DNA from: an uncultured Flavobacteriales bacterium
GTDB lineage: Bacteria > Bacteroidota > Bacteroidia > Flavobacteriales_D > SKUL01
NCBI GenBank assembly: GCA_937911795.1
Contig: CALDPJ010000243.1
Span: 1 to 17,562 of the forward strand
Reading direction: 5' to 3'
DNA: 17,562 nt
Shown: positions 1 to 7,178 of the stretch, piece by piece
How positions within the stretch are numbered: the first letter of the stretch is position 1
Layout of the letters: every line of letters starts with the position of its first letter
The notes under the pieces: model-generated
What the model was told of the DNA's origin: nothing
Databases searched by the model: none
The model's input: the letters and a program-made list of their open reading frames with translations, nothing else
Program-made: the position numbers and the translations under genes

Positions 1-1454
1 CGCAGATTCAGATAGTGAGAACTACTTCCGTACACCGTTGAAAATTTATCGACGAGCATGTCGATTTCGTGGCGCTCATAACCATAGCGGTGCAGAATAT
101 AATTGTCGTCCAGGCGCTCTCTGAGATTCATTATTCCCCAGTATTCGCCGTTGACGAAAGTGACCACCGGTTGATAATTCTGATAATCTACATCTGCATA
201 GCCCTTCAGCAACTGTTGCAATACAGCATCCCGAAAATACGTGCGACTCCAGTCAGATCCACTGTGTCTTAAAATCAGGCGCTCGTGATTCATAATTCCC
301 GACCCTGGGAAAAGATCGTAATTGAGCGATGAAAGGCCGTATTTCTCACGGAAATAGATCCGGAAACTTTTCAGGGCATACCTGCGGGAATTATTGCCGT
401 GCAGTCGTAGACCGATGTTGGTTGAGAATTGAAGTGCTCCATCAGGATCGTAATACGCCAGATGTGCCAGCCGTTCCCATGAAGGACCGGTTTGGGTATA
501 TTGAGAATAGATTCCTGAACTCCCGAATAGATAGTGCTCCGGAAGTGTAAGCGACATGACCGGCAACTCATAGCGATCATCGACCTCGCTGTCCACGATG
601 TAAAATCCGCCGACGATGGGCGAAGCGATTGCTCCGTCCTTAAATGCCCTGACCCGAATTGAAGTTCCTTTATAAACGGTTGACAGCGGCGGATACCAAC
701 GATACCAGTCGGGCACGGTTGGAGGTGTGGTAGGAATGGCCGAAATCTGATCGGGTTCGTTTTGCCGGTCGTAAATATAGAGCGGATCGGTATAAAGCGG
801 CGAATCCTGCGTTGGCTTACTGCCGTCCAGCGTGTAGTGTAAAGCTGTACCTGCCTCATCGTGCGCTATAAATAAATCAAAATCCTGGTTGTACTGCGCC
901 GGCGGAGTAAACAACATTGGGGGTGATAAATATTGCGGGAAAGCCATCGCGTTATCATTGGACTCAGCCGGTGTCGGTGCATTAAAAAAGCGATACGTGC
1001 CGGATCCGTCGGGCTGAAGTCCGAATGAATAACCGCCTCCCAACTGAACGGCAGGGAAATAATCTTCGGTCTGACCACCAGGGTTGGTGAGAATTACTGG
1101 CTCTCCATTTACATCGAGTTTAAAATTGGTATGAAGTTCATCGGATATAACTCCATCCTTTCCGGAAGCCCAGATCAACAACTTTTCACCACCCGAAATC
1201 TGACTTTCAGGAAACAACCATTTGTAGGGATTATCCGGATCATCAGAAATAAAATATCCGGTGAGGTCGATGGTTGCGCCGGAAGAATTGTAGAGCTCGA
1301 TCCAGTCTTCGGGGTCGCTGTCGTCATCAGATATTTCTCCCGCGTTGGCCGCACATACTTCGTTGATGCGAATCTGAGCACAGAGCAAATCAGCCATCAC
1401 CAAAAGCAAACTGATGAGTGTGAAGTGAAGCAGAAAAGTCAATCTGACTGACAT
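1..1454 (-). CDS. Secreted CotH-like kinase-family protein with lamin-tail and chitobiase-like domains (C-terminus outside window)
   Basis: The minus-strand frame is open from an ATG at 1454 to the left edge, giving 484 codons with no stop. Residues 1-26 form a signal peptide, so the protein is exported. Residues about 27-135 match a lamin-tail domain (start IRINEVCAANAG, then DWIELYNSSG, IDLTGYFISD and KLLIWASGKD). Residues about 195-287 match the chitobiase/hexosaminidase C-terminal-like fold (LHYTLDGSKPT, then IRVRAFKDG). From about 295 the CotH family begins: IGLRLHGNNSRRYALKSFRI (348-367), LILRHSGSDW (393-402), FVNGEYWGIMNLRERLDDNY (433-452). CotH of spore formers is an atypical protein kinase. 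Bacteroidota carry many such extracellular LTD-CotH proteins whose substrates are largely unknown. Later catalytic residues lie outside the window, so activity and any T9SS tail cannot be judged. It is divergent from the NA37 gene. Domain calls are confident; the biological role is not. Confidence 0.88.
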   Translation of the reverse strand, partial: MSVRLTFLLHFTLISLLLVMADLLCAQIRINEVCAANAGEISDDDSDPEDWIELYNSSGATIDLTGYFISDDPDNPYKWLFPESQISGGEKLLIWASGKDGVISDELHTNFKLDVNGEPVILTNPGGQTEDYFPAVQLGGGYSFGLQPDGSGTYRFFNAPTPAESNDNAMAFPQYLSPPMLFTPPAQYNQDFDLFIAHDEAGTALHYTLDGSKPTQDSPLYTDPLYIYDRQNEPDQISAIPTTPPTVPDWYRWYPPLSTVYKGTSIRVRAFKDGAIASPIVGGFYIVDSEVDDRYELPVMSLTLPEHYLFGSSGIYSQYTQTGPSWERLAHLAYYDPDGALQFSTNIGLRLHGNNSRRYALKSFRIYFREKYGLSSLNYDLFPGSGIMNHERLILRHSGSDWSRTYFRDAVLQQLLKGYADVDYQNYQPVVTFVNGEYWGIMNLRERLDDNYILHRYGYERHEIDMLVDKFSTVYGSSSHYLNL

Positions 1455-1568
1455 ATTTGGTTGGTCGGTTACTTATGTCGCTAATGACGTGAAAATAACA
1501 ATTTTAGTTGGTTCCTATTTAGCGATGCTTTTGAAGTTCAATATAATTCTGGTCTGCACATAAAATGA

Positions 1569-1576
1569 TAGTTTTG
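1569..1576 (+). promoter_or_regulatory. Candidate -7 box for the NA37 gene
   Basis: TAGTTTTG matches the Bacteroidota -7 consensus TAnnTTTG, 22 bases before the ATG at 1599. I see no TTG at the expected -33 spacing, so this is a half-supported promoter in the 144-base divergent spacer with the CotH gene. Confidence 0.45.
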
Positions 1577-1598
1577 GAGTCTCAGTGAAAAAAGAAAT

Positions 1599-2639
1599 AT
1601 GACACCCGGACAATTCCCACACTTATCAGCACTTTCCGTTCATTACATTGGCAATCAGCACCTGGAAGAAAAAATGCTACTTTCTGAATCACCGTTGCAG
1701 ATTGACGACCACCTACGCGAAATACTGACGGCATGGCTGAGCATTCCGCTGAAATCGGAGGAGTATTATCAGCTCGACCACGAAAGCAATCTCGATCTGA
1801 ACGAAGTTTATTCTTTTGCCCGGCAGATTTTTGAAAATCCGGAATCGCTCCACGAGCAATCGATCAACCTGGCAAAGCACCTGTATTCCTGCAGTGTACA
1901 CCCCAACATTAAAGGCGGTGAATTCTATACGGTATATTTCAAGGATTGCGTAGTAGAAGGCTTTACCGTTGATGCCATCGGTTTGTTTAAATCAGAAAAC
2001 AAGGACACTTTTCTGAAAGTGGAGCAAAACCAATCGAATTTCCAGCTCGAAAGTCAACTGGGTATCAATATCAAAAAACTCGATAAAGGATGCATCATCT
2101 TCAACATTGAAGAGGACGACGGCTATGTGGTTTCTGTGGTAGACAACACCAACAAAGGCGAAGAAGCGCGATACTGGAAAGCAGATTTTCTGGGCCTGAA
2201 AGCCCGCAGCGATGAATACCACCACACGAGCAATGTGCTCTCGATGTGCCAGGATTTCATCAAAAAAGAACTTCCGCAGAATTTTGAAGTATCCAAAGCA
2301 GACCAGGCAGATTTGCTGAACCGATCCGCAAAATTCTTTAAGGAGCAGGAAAAATTTACGATGAGTGAATTCACGAACAGCGTTATTGGAACGCCGGATG
2401 TTATTGATGATTTTTCGCGCTACAAAGAGGAGTACGAAAAAGAACGCGGCGTGGCGGTAGACGACGGTTTTGATATTTCGACATCCGCCGTAAAAGACAA
2501 ATCACGTGGATTCAAAAGCGTGCTGAAACTCGATAAGAATTTTCACATCTACATCCACGGAAACCGCGAAATGATTGAACGTGGAGAAGATCAGTTCGGA
2601 CGTAAATTCTACAAAATCTATTTCGAAGAGGAGCGTTAA
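1599..2639 (+). CDS. NA37/NdpA (YejK-like) nucleoid-associated protein
   Basis: This 346-residue cytoplasmic protein matches the 37-kDa nucleoid-associated family (NA37). Its E. coli member YejK binds DNA and is found in the nucleoid; the exact role is unclear. Family-like features are the N-terminal ALSVHYIGNQ segment (11-20), GGEFYTVYFKD (106-116), the VDAIGLFKSEN block (124-134), and the YWKADFLGLKARSDEYHHT segment (192-210) followed by a conserved helix, which I recall from Bacteroidota members. Length is normal for the group. The ATG at 1599 is preceded by an A-rich stretch rather than a Shine-Dalgarno sequence, which is typical here, and by a TAnnTTTG box at 1569-1576. It stands alone, divergent from the CotH gene and convergent with the hydrolase gene, whose stop lies 5 bases beyond its own. 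Some defence contexts also use NA37 homologues, but nothing nearby suggests that here. Confidence 0.88.
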   Translation: MTPGQFPHLSALSVHYIGNQHLEEKMLLSESPLQIDDHLREILTAWLSIPLKSEEYYQLDHESNLDLNEVYSFARQIFENPESLHEQSINLAKHLYSCSVHPNIKGGEFYTVYFKDCVVEGFTVDAIGLFKSENKDTFLKVEQNQSNFQLESQLGINIKKLDKGCIIFNIEEDDGYVVSVVDNTNKGEEARYWKADFLGLKARSDEYHHTSNVLSMCQDFIKKELPQNFEVSKADQADLLNRSAKFFKEQEKFTMSEFTNSVIGTPDVIDDFSRYKEEYEKERGVAVDDGFDISTSAVKDKSRGFKSVLKLDKNFHIYIHGNREMIERGEDQFGRKFYKIYFEEER

Positions 2640-2644
2640 AAGCC

Positions 2645-3487
2645 CTACTTCACCAGCCGCTGGTGCAAAAATTGAATCGCTTTTTTGTTGGCGTTGTCCG
2701 CTGCATTGTCGTCATAAATAGAGTTGCTTGGATTGGCGAACGCGTGATCGGCGTCGTACCAAACGCTCTCGTACTTTTTGCCCGCCTCGTCCATTGCGCG
2801 CTCATATTTCCCCACAGCTTCGCGATTGATCCAGCCATCATTCTCGGCAAAAATTCCGAGTACAGGAGCTTCGAGTTGCGCTAATTTCTCAGGGGATTGT
2901 TCGGGCATTCCGTAATACACCACACAGGCTACAGCCTGATCACCCGCCATGATGGCCGCCTGCATGCTCCAGCCACCGCCGAAACACCAGCCCAAAGTGG
3001 CAATTTCAGCATCTTCACCGGCAAAGTTTATGGCTCCCCGGATAATATTCCGGATGCGCGATTCTTCTGCAGATTCCATCAATGCTGCTGCGCTCTCACG
3101 CGTGGTGGTTTCTTTTCCGTCGTAAAGATCAATCGCCAGCACATTAACGCCCGGCAATTCAGAAGCTAGTCGATCTGCTTCCGAACGAATGTGCAGATTC
3201 AGCCCCCACCATTCATGAAAAATAAAAAGGTAATCCTTTCCCGGATTTTCTGTACTCACAGCATAGGCCCTTCCTGCTTCTCCACCTCCGGGAGTTTCAA
3301 ATTCAACCCATTCTCCGCGCAGATCCTGATCGATGATGTTGGTCGGTTCCTGATGACTTGCGCTGAAACCTGAAGTTTTTCCGAGTGAAGCGAATTCTGC
3401 CGTGGCGGAACAGCAGCTTTTCTGTGCCTGAACAGAAACCGCAAAGAATATCAGCAGAATAGAAAGTATAGTTTTCATATGGTTCAT
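2645..3487 (-). CDS. Exported dienelactone hydrolase family protein (alpha/beta hydrolase)
   Basis: With the ATG at 3487 the protein has 280 residues: a signal peptide (about 1-22, ending VQAQ), a short linker with a CC pair (25-26), then a dienelactone-hydrolase fold. The catalytic triad is visible as Cys168 in GWCFGGG, Asp217 in FAENDGW and His248 in DADHAF. HEWWGLN (91-97) is the usual segment holding the glutamate that interacts with the nucleophile. The extended N-terminus before the hydrolase domain occurs in other Bacteroidota members, so this is a subfamily trait. Classical members open dienelactones in chlorocatechol breakdown, but no such pathway is nearby and the natural substrate is unknown. 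An in-frame ATG at 3541 would put 18 charged residues before the signal peptide, upstream of the likely -7 box at 3510-3517, so I reject it. ATG 3478 is a close alternative. It is divergent from tpx. Confidence 0.9.
   Translation of the reverse strand: MNHMKTILSILLIFFAVSVQAQKSCCSATAEFASLGKTSGFSASHQEPTNIIDQDLRGEWVEFETPGGGEAGRAYAVSTENPGKDYLFIFHEWWGLNLHIRSEADRLASELPGVNVLAIDLYDGKETTTRESAAALMESAEESRIRNIIRGAINFAGEDAEIATLGWCFGGGWSMQAAIMAGDQAVACVVYYGMPEQSPEKLAQLEAPVLGIFAENDGWINREAVGKYERAMDEAGKKYESVWYDADHAFANPSNSIYDDNAADNANKKAIQFLHQRLVK
2651..2665. repeat. Small hairpin at the convergent ends of the NA37 and hydrolase genes
   Basis: CACCAG and CTGGTG form a perfect 6-bp stem with a CCG loop, 11 bases after the NA37 stop and inside the last codons of the hydrolase gene. 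It might slow transcription from both sides, but no adjacent T-run is present in either direction. Confidence 0.35.
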
Positions 3488-3509
3488 GTTTTTTTCGGTT
3501 GAACGACAT

Positions 3510-3517
3510 CCAAGATA
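3510..3517 (-). promoter_or_regulatory. Candidate -7 box for the dienelactone hydrolase gene
   Basis: On the minus strand this reads TATCTTGG, one mismatch from TAnnTTTG. It sits 22 bases upstream of the ATG at 3487 and downstream of the alternative ATG at 3541, which supports the shorter protein start. Confidence 0.35.
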
Positions 3518-3622
3518 CCACTTTTTGCGGATGATCGACAAGTTTTGGAAACTTCATCAGCAGCCGAACCTTTTGCCCGACCGGTGGTTTTATAAATGGA
3601 ATCGGATAAAATTTGAAAATTT

Positions 3623-4123
3623 ATGGCGCAGTTATTTTTAGATGGCAAGACGGTGAACACGGTGGGAGAACTGCCCGAAAATGGCGAAACCGCTCCTGAT
3701 TTTCACATGACAAAGTCTGATCTCTCGGATGCCACCCTTAAGGACTTTCGCGGGAAAAGAGTGTTGATGAACATTTTTCCAAGTATCGATACCGGAACCT
3801 GCGCGAAATCAGTGCGGAAGTTTAATGAGAAAGCATCGAAGCTGAAGAATACCTCCGTGTTGTGTATTTCCCGCGATTTGCCGTTTGCTCAGCAGCGCTT
3901 TTTCAGAACCGAAAACATTGATAACGTCGATGCACTTTCGGATTTCGGAAACGGTGACTTCGGCCGGAAATATGGACTTACGATGGCCGATGGACCATGG
4001 AAAAACCTGCATTCGCGCGCGGTCATTGTGCTGGACGAGGAAGGAAAAATTCTGTACACTGAACAGGTTCAGGAAATCAACGATGAACCCGACTATGACA
4101 AAGCGCTCGGGGTTCTATCGTGA
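3623..4123 (+). CDS. tpx: Thiol peroxidase (Tpx, atypical 2-Cys peroxiredoxin family) lacking the usual resolving cysteine
   Basis: This 166-residue protein has the normal Tpx length and fold signature. It starts with FLDGKTV and a GETAPDF segment, followed by NIFPSIDTGTCAKSVRKFN (50-68) carrying the peroxidatic Cys60. The family reduces hydrogen and alkyl hydroperoxides using thioredoxin. The usual partner cysteine (E. coli Cys95, in the DLPFAQxRFC motif) is Phe94 here: the sequence reads DLPFAQQRFFR, with codons CGC TTT TTC AGA. A cysteine at 81 (VLCIS) aligns with the non-essential E. coli Cys82. The enzyme may therefore work as a 1-Cys peroxiredoxin or use another thiol; that is inference. 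The gene stands alone, divergent from the hydrolase and convergent with the esterase (5-base gap between stops). No OxyR-like site was recognised. Confidence 0.93.
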   Translation: MAQLFLDGKTVNTVGELPENGETAPDFHMTKSDLSDATLKDFRGKRVLMNIFPSIDTGTCAKSVRKFNEKASKLKNTSVLCISRDLPFAQQRFFRTENIDNVDALSDFGNGDFGRKYGLTMADGPWKNLHSRAVIVLDEEGKILYTEQVQEINDEPDYDKALGVLS

Positions 4124-4128
4124 TCGGG

Positions 4129-5256
4129 CTAATTCAGAATTATATTTGACGTAAACACTTCATGATCTGAAATAACCCGCAGAACATAAGTGCCGGCACC
4201 AAATCCGGATAAATCGAGATTCATGACGGAGCCATTTGACGAAGGTGAAATGGAACTTCTTTTTCCGGTGACATCCACGAGCTCAACCACCGTATCACTA
4301 CCAAATGGTTTGGTCGATTCAATTGAAATCATTCCGCGGGAAGGATTGGGATATACCTGCATCGATACATGAGTGTTTTCAGAAAATCCAGTTGGCGAAA
4401 AGGCCGGTTGAACCCCGAGAAAGAAACGCCAGATTTCGGTGGTATAGAAAATATCATTGAGCGGAGTCAACCATACATGATCGGCATTATTTACCCGGTA
4501 ATGAGCCACTTCGGAGTTATCTGCACAGTTTTCAGTACTGGAATATTCTATCGTGAAACCGTCTGAAGCAATGTCATCGAGCATTCCCGAAACCGCATCT
4601 CCCGAACAACCATTGGAATTCTGCCAGAAACTGATCCATTCCGGAACGTTCATACCGAAAGTATTCACATCATAACCTACAGTATTGTCGGCCGTTCCAT
4701 GAAAATGTGCTATTCTCAACGCACTCGTCGGATCGCAAACAAAACCCTCACCCAAGGTTCCGGCTACAGAAGCAACCGCTTCAAAAACTTCGGAGTGCTC
4801 GCAGGCAAGACGGTTGGTAAAAAAGCCGCCCATGCTGAAACCTGTGGCATAAATCCGGTTCATGTCAATATTATAGTTAGACGCAAGTGTATCCAGAACT
4901 GACATTATGAATCCAACATCATCAACGTCCTGGTTGAGATAAAAACCAGCCAGGCCAGCACCTGAATTCCAGGCCGTAGTTCCAAAAATGGGATCTAAAA
5001 TTGCCTGCGGAAAAATGGTGATAAAATTGGCCGTATCGGCTACGGAGTTCATGCCGATGTTGTAAAAATTCTGCATGTTATCGCCCAAACCATGAAAACA
5101 AAAAACTACCGGCACACTTTCAGAACCATCATACACGGGGGGAACGTATTGAATATACGCCCGCTCAAGCCCACCATACATCCAGGATTGCTGAGATTGT
5201 TGAGCAGATATTTGCGTAGCCGCCAATGCCAATAATGTTAGAATTCTCAATTTCAT
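4129..5256 (-). CDS. T9SS-exported esterase of the PHB depolymerase/feruloyl esterase (LpqC-like) type
   Basis: This 375-residue protein has a signal peptide (about 1-18, ending ISAQ). An alpha/beta hydrolase domain (about 30-280) resembles poly(3-hydroxybutyrate) depolymerases and feruloyl esterases, with the oxyanion segment FCFHGLGDN (52-60). The nucleophile is Ser141 in GFSMGG, the acid is probably Asp190 in HGTADNTV, and the histidine is His260 in NNADHVW. Residues about 299-375 are a type A T9SS sorting domain (VYPNPSRGMISIES, LVDVTGK, GAGTYVLRV, ending NIILN), so the enzyme should be secreted or attached to the cell surface. The four extra cysteines (152, 174, 217, 244) could form disulfides. 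The substrate, whether polyester, feruloyl-polysaccharide or acetyl groups, cannot be told from sequence. Upstream is AT-rich without a Shine-Dalgarno sequence; a weak -7 match (TAGATTTA) lies at 5282-5289 on the minus strand. Confidence 0.9.
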   Translation of the reverse strand: MKLRILTLLALAATQISAQQSQQSWMYGGLERAYIQYVPPVYDGSESVPVVFCFHGLGDNMQNFYNIGMNSVADTANFITIFPQAILDPIFGTTAWNSGAGLAGFYLNQDVDDVGFIMSVLDTLASNYNIDMNRIYATGFSMGGFFTNRLACEHSEVFEAVASVAGTLGEGFVCDPTSALRIAHFHGTADNTVGYDVNTFGMNVPEWISFWQNSNGCSGDAVSGMLDDIASDGFTIEYSSTENCADNSEVAHYRVNNADHVWLTPLNDIFYTTEIWRFFLGVQPAFSPTGFSENTHVSMQVYPNPSRGMISIESTKPFGSDTVVELVDVTGKRSSISPSSNGSVMNLDLSGFGAGTYVLRVISDHEVFTSNIILN

Positions 5257-5405
5257 GATTTGGTTTTTAATTTGGTGCCCGTAAATCTACACAATTCAGT
5301 CAATGAATTGGCGTGTTCCACGAAAGCGATTTCTACAACTTATCCGTTCACCACAGTGGCCACAGAGAAATACACCAATTAACTGATAAAGTCGTTGACT
5401 TAATG

Positions 5406-5413
5406 TATTTTTG
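5406..5413 (+). promoter_or_regulatory. Candidate -7 box for the beta-barrel protein gene
   Basis: TATTTTTG matches TAnnTTTG, 42 bases before the ATG at 5456, at the end of a 199-base divergent spacer. The nearest upstream TTG is only 8 bases away, so a -33 element is not evident. Confidence 0.45.
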
Positions 5414-5455
5414 CGATGTATCGGGTCAACCCACCGATAAACTTATACTCGACGC

Positions 5456-6082
5456 ATGCGACAATTGTCGTTTCTTTTTACACTCTTATTAACCGCCGTA
5501 CTTCTCTGCGGATCCGACAGCTTTGCTCAAAAACTGAAGGTTCATCCTCAGGCCGGAATTCATGCGAGTTCGGTAAACAGCAATGGCGACAGCCTGGTGA
5601 CCAACAAGTCGATGCAGGGAGGATACAACGTCGGACTCGATCTTCGATTGGGGGGATATAACAGTTGGATCTTCCTTCAACCCGGTGCACATTTTTATCA
5701 AGCACGGATGAATATTTATTCTCTGCAGGAGTTTACAGATGTAGAAAATTACAAGAAAACCGAAATGCAGGTCAGCCAAATTAAACTCCCGCTCAACCTG
5801 GGGTTCTACGTCACAGGAACAGATGGTTTGCTGAAAATACGCGCCAGTGCAGGCATCACTCCTTCTATGATTGTGGATCAAACCGAAACCGATTTAAAAA
5901 GCAGTCAAACAAATTTTCAGACTTTCGGGGTTGGAATAAACGCCGGAATCGGTATTGATCTTGTTATTCTCACGCTGGATCTTCGCTACGAACACGGATC
6001 TACGAAAATTTATAAAAGCGCCGATGCCAATATGAATTTCCTGTCGCTCACTGCCGGTTTCATTATCCCTCCTTCTTTGTAA
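5456..6082 (+). CDS. Small outer-membrane beta-barrel protein (OMP_b-brl_2 / PorT-like fold)
   Basis: This 208-residue protein starts with a clear signal peptide (1-24, ending SFAQ). The rest alternates short amphipathic strands with glycine-rich turns: VHPQAGIHASSV, GYNVGLDLRLGG, WIFLQPGAHFYQ, IKLPLNLGFYV, KIRASAGITPSM, GVGINAGIGIDLVILTLDLR and LSLTAGFIIP. This is the pattern of the 8-strand porin-like barrels annotated PorT-like or outer membrane beta-barrel (PF13568) in Bacteroidota. It is not recognisably the T9SS component PorT itself, and its function is unknown. A TAnnTTTG box at 5406-5413 suggests its own promoter. The DoxX gene follows on the same strand after 85 bases that hold another such box, so the two are probably separate transcripts. 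Confidence 0.82.
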   Translation: MRQLSFLFTLLLTAVLLCGSDSFAQKLKVHPQAGIHASSVNSNGDSLVTNKSMQGGYNVGLDLRLGGYNSWIFLQPGAHFYQARMNIYSLQEFTDVENYKKTEMQVSQIKLPLNLGFYVTGTDGLLKIRASAGITPSMIVDQTETDLKSSQTNFQTFGVGINAGIGIDLVILTLDLRYEHGSTKIYKSADANMNFLSLTAGFIIPPSL

Positions 6083-6126
6083 CATTCAAAAGTTCCCATT
6101 TTTTTAGTAGAAACGTTCTGCCGGCG

Positions 6127-6134
6127 TATCTTTG
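6127..6134 (+). promoter_or_regulatory. Candidate -7 box for the DoxX gene
   Basis: TATCTTTG is a full match to TAnnTTTG, 33 bases before the ATG at 6168. The region about 20 bases upstream is T-rich but has no clean TTG. Confidence 0.5.
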
Positions 6135-6167
6135 CATGCTATTCAACAGTAAAACCCACTTTACAAC

Positions 6168-6578
6168 ATGCGACCGCTTTTATCTACCCGATCTTTCCCG
6201 CTGCTTTTTGACATCACTTTTGCCGCTTTGCGCATCGGTTTCGGAATACTGATGCTGACACACGGATGGCCAAAATTCGAACAACTCATCAGCGGTGATC
6301 CCATAAAATTTTCCGATCCGATTGGTATTGGTAAAACGCCATCCTTAATGCTGGCCGTTTTCGCTGAATTCTTTTGTGCCGCACTCGTAGTGATGGGTTT
6401 ACTGACCAGACTTGCCGTCATCCCACTTATTGTGACTATGGTCGTGGCCGTGTTTATTGTTCACGGAAGTCATCCCATCGGGAAACAGGAAATGGGCCTG
6501 TTGTACCTGCTGGCATATTCGCTCATTTTTGCACACGGCAGCGGACGGTATTCCGTTGACCGGCTGTTGGGCAAGTAA
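6168..6578 (+). CDS. DoxX family inner-membrane protein
   Basis: This 136-residue protein has four predicted transmembrane helices (about 15-33, 59-78, 80-99 and 108-123). Family marks are ALRIGFGILMLTHGWPKF at the first helix and loop, a second helix with AVFAEFFCAALVVMGL, and LTRLAVIPL leading into the third. DoxX-type proteins are small membrane proteins linked in various bacteria to quinone oxidation or to oxidative-stress membrane complexes. In Bacteroidota the role is usually unassigned. A TATCTTTG promoter box lies 34 bases before the ATG. The LiaF-like gene follows 66 bases downstream and could share the transcript, so an envelope-stress theme is possible but only inferred. Confidence 0.88.
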   Translation: MRPLLSTRSFPLLFDITFAALRIGFGILMLTHGWPKFEQLISGDPIKFSDPIGIGKTPSLMLAVFAEFFCAALVVMGLLTRLAVIPLIVTMVVAVFIVHGSHPIGKQEMGLLYLLAYSLIFAHGSGRYSVDRLLGK

Positions 6579-6644
6579 ATGATAAACTTCATTTTATTTC
6601 CACATTTCCACAACTTCTGTTAATATTGTTGGAAACTAACTACT

Positions 6645-7169
6645 ATGGATTCCAAAGTCTTCTGGGGATTGGTGATTATTCTCATCGGTGTCTCCATCAT
6701 TATCAACCATGTGTTCAAGGTTGATTTTCCGCTCTTTAAGGTGATCATTGCACTGATCATCATTTATTTCGGATTTTCAATCTTATTCGGAAGTTTCAAA
6801 TTCAACAAAACTTCGTCCGGGGATTTTTCTCATTATTTCACGAGTAAAACATATGAGCCCACTAAAATTGATGGCAACATTGAATTCAACTGTGTATTTG
6901 GCAGCTCGAAGATTGATTTGCGCCGTACTTTGATGGTCGGTCAAAACATCAAAATCGAAATCAACTCCGTTTTCAGTTCGGTGCAGGTTAATCTTCCGCC
7001 CAACCACAATATCGAAGTAAAAGCCAGCAGTGCGTTCGGCTCGGTTCGCAGTCCCGGAAACCGGCAGGACGGAATCGGCGATCAGCGCTATACAGTTCGG
7101 GAAGGAATGCCGGGGGAAAAGTTGCTTATTGAAGCAAACGCGGTTTTTGGCAGCGTGAATCTGGATTAA
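6645..7169 (+). CDS. LiaF-like membrane protein with toast-rack type beta repeats
   Basis: This 174-residue protein has two N-terminal transmembrane helices (about 5-22 and 29-48) and a C-terminal soluble region. That region resembles the C-terminal domain of LiaF and related cell-wall-active antibiotic response proteins (DUF5668 followed by a LiaF-C/toast-rack-like fold). The strands carry a repeated short motif: NCVFGS at 82-87, NSVFSS at 107-112, SSAFGS at 128-133 and NAVFGS at 165-170, as expected for a single-stranded right-handed beta structure. In Firmicutes LiaF inhibits the LiaRS two-component system. No sensor kinase or regulator is near here, so the role is unknown. Its stop lies 9 bases from the stop of the convergent peptidase gene. 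A weak -7 box (TAATATTG, one mismatch) lies at 6621-6628. Confidence 0.85.
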   Translation: MDSKVFWGLVIILIGVSIIINHVFKVDFPLFKVIIALIIIYFGFSILFGSFKFNKTSSGDFSHYFTSKTYEPTKIDGNIEFNCVFGSSKIDLRRTLMVGQNIKIEINSVFSSVQVNLPPNHNIEVKASSAFGSVRSPGNRQDGIGDQRYTVREGMPGEKLLIEANAVFGSVNLD

Positions 7170-7178
7170 TAAATTATC

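Noticed and set aside
371..1381. Several open frames of 68-162 codons on both strands across the left end
   Set aside because: They lie in other frames over the continuous CotH-family frame (1454 to 1, minus), which alone encodes recognisable domains and a signal peptide.
1478..1525. 7-base inverted repeat TCGCTAA / TTAGCGA in the CotH-NA37 spacer
   Set aside because: The short arms are 34 bases apart and this is expected by chance in AT-rich intergenic sequence; no other support.
3488..3541. N-terminal extension of the dienelactone hydrolase to ATG 3541
   Set aside because: It would bury the signal peptide behind 18 charged residues and begins upstream of the likely -7 box.
5456..6082. Assignment as the T9SS component PorT
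   Set aside because: The sequence only shares the general small beta-barrel pattern; I do not see specific PorT sequence features, so it is left as a generic barrel protein.
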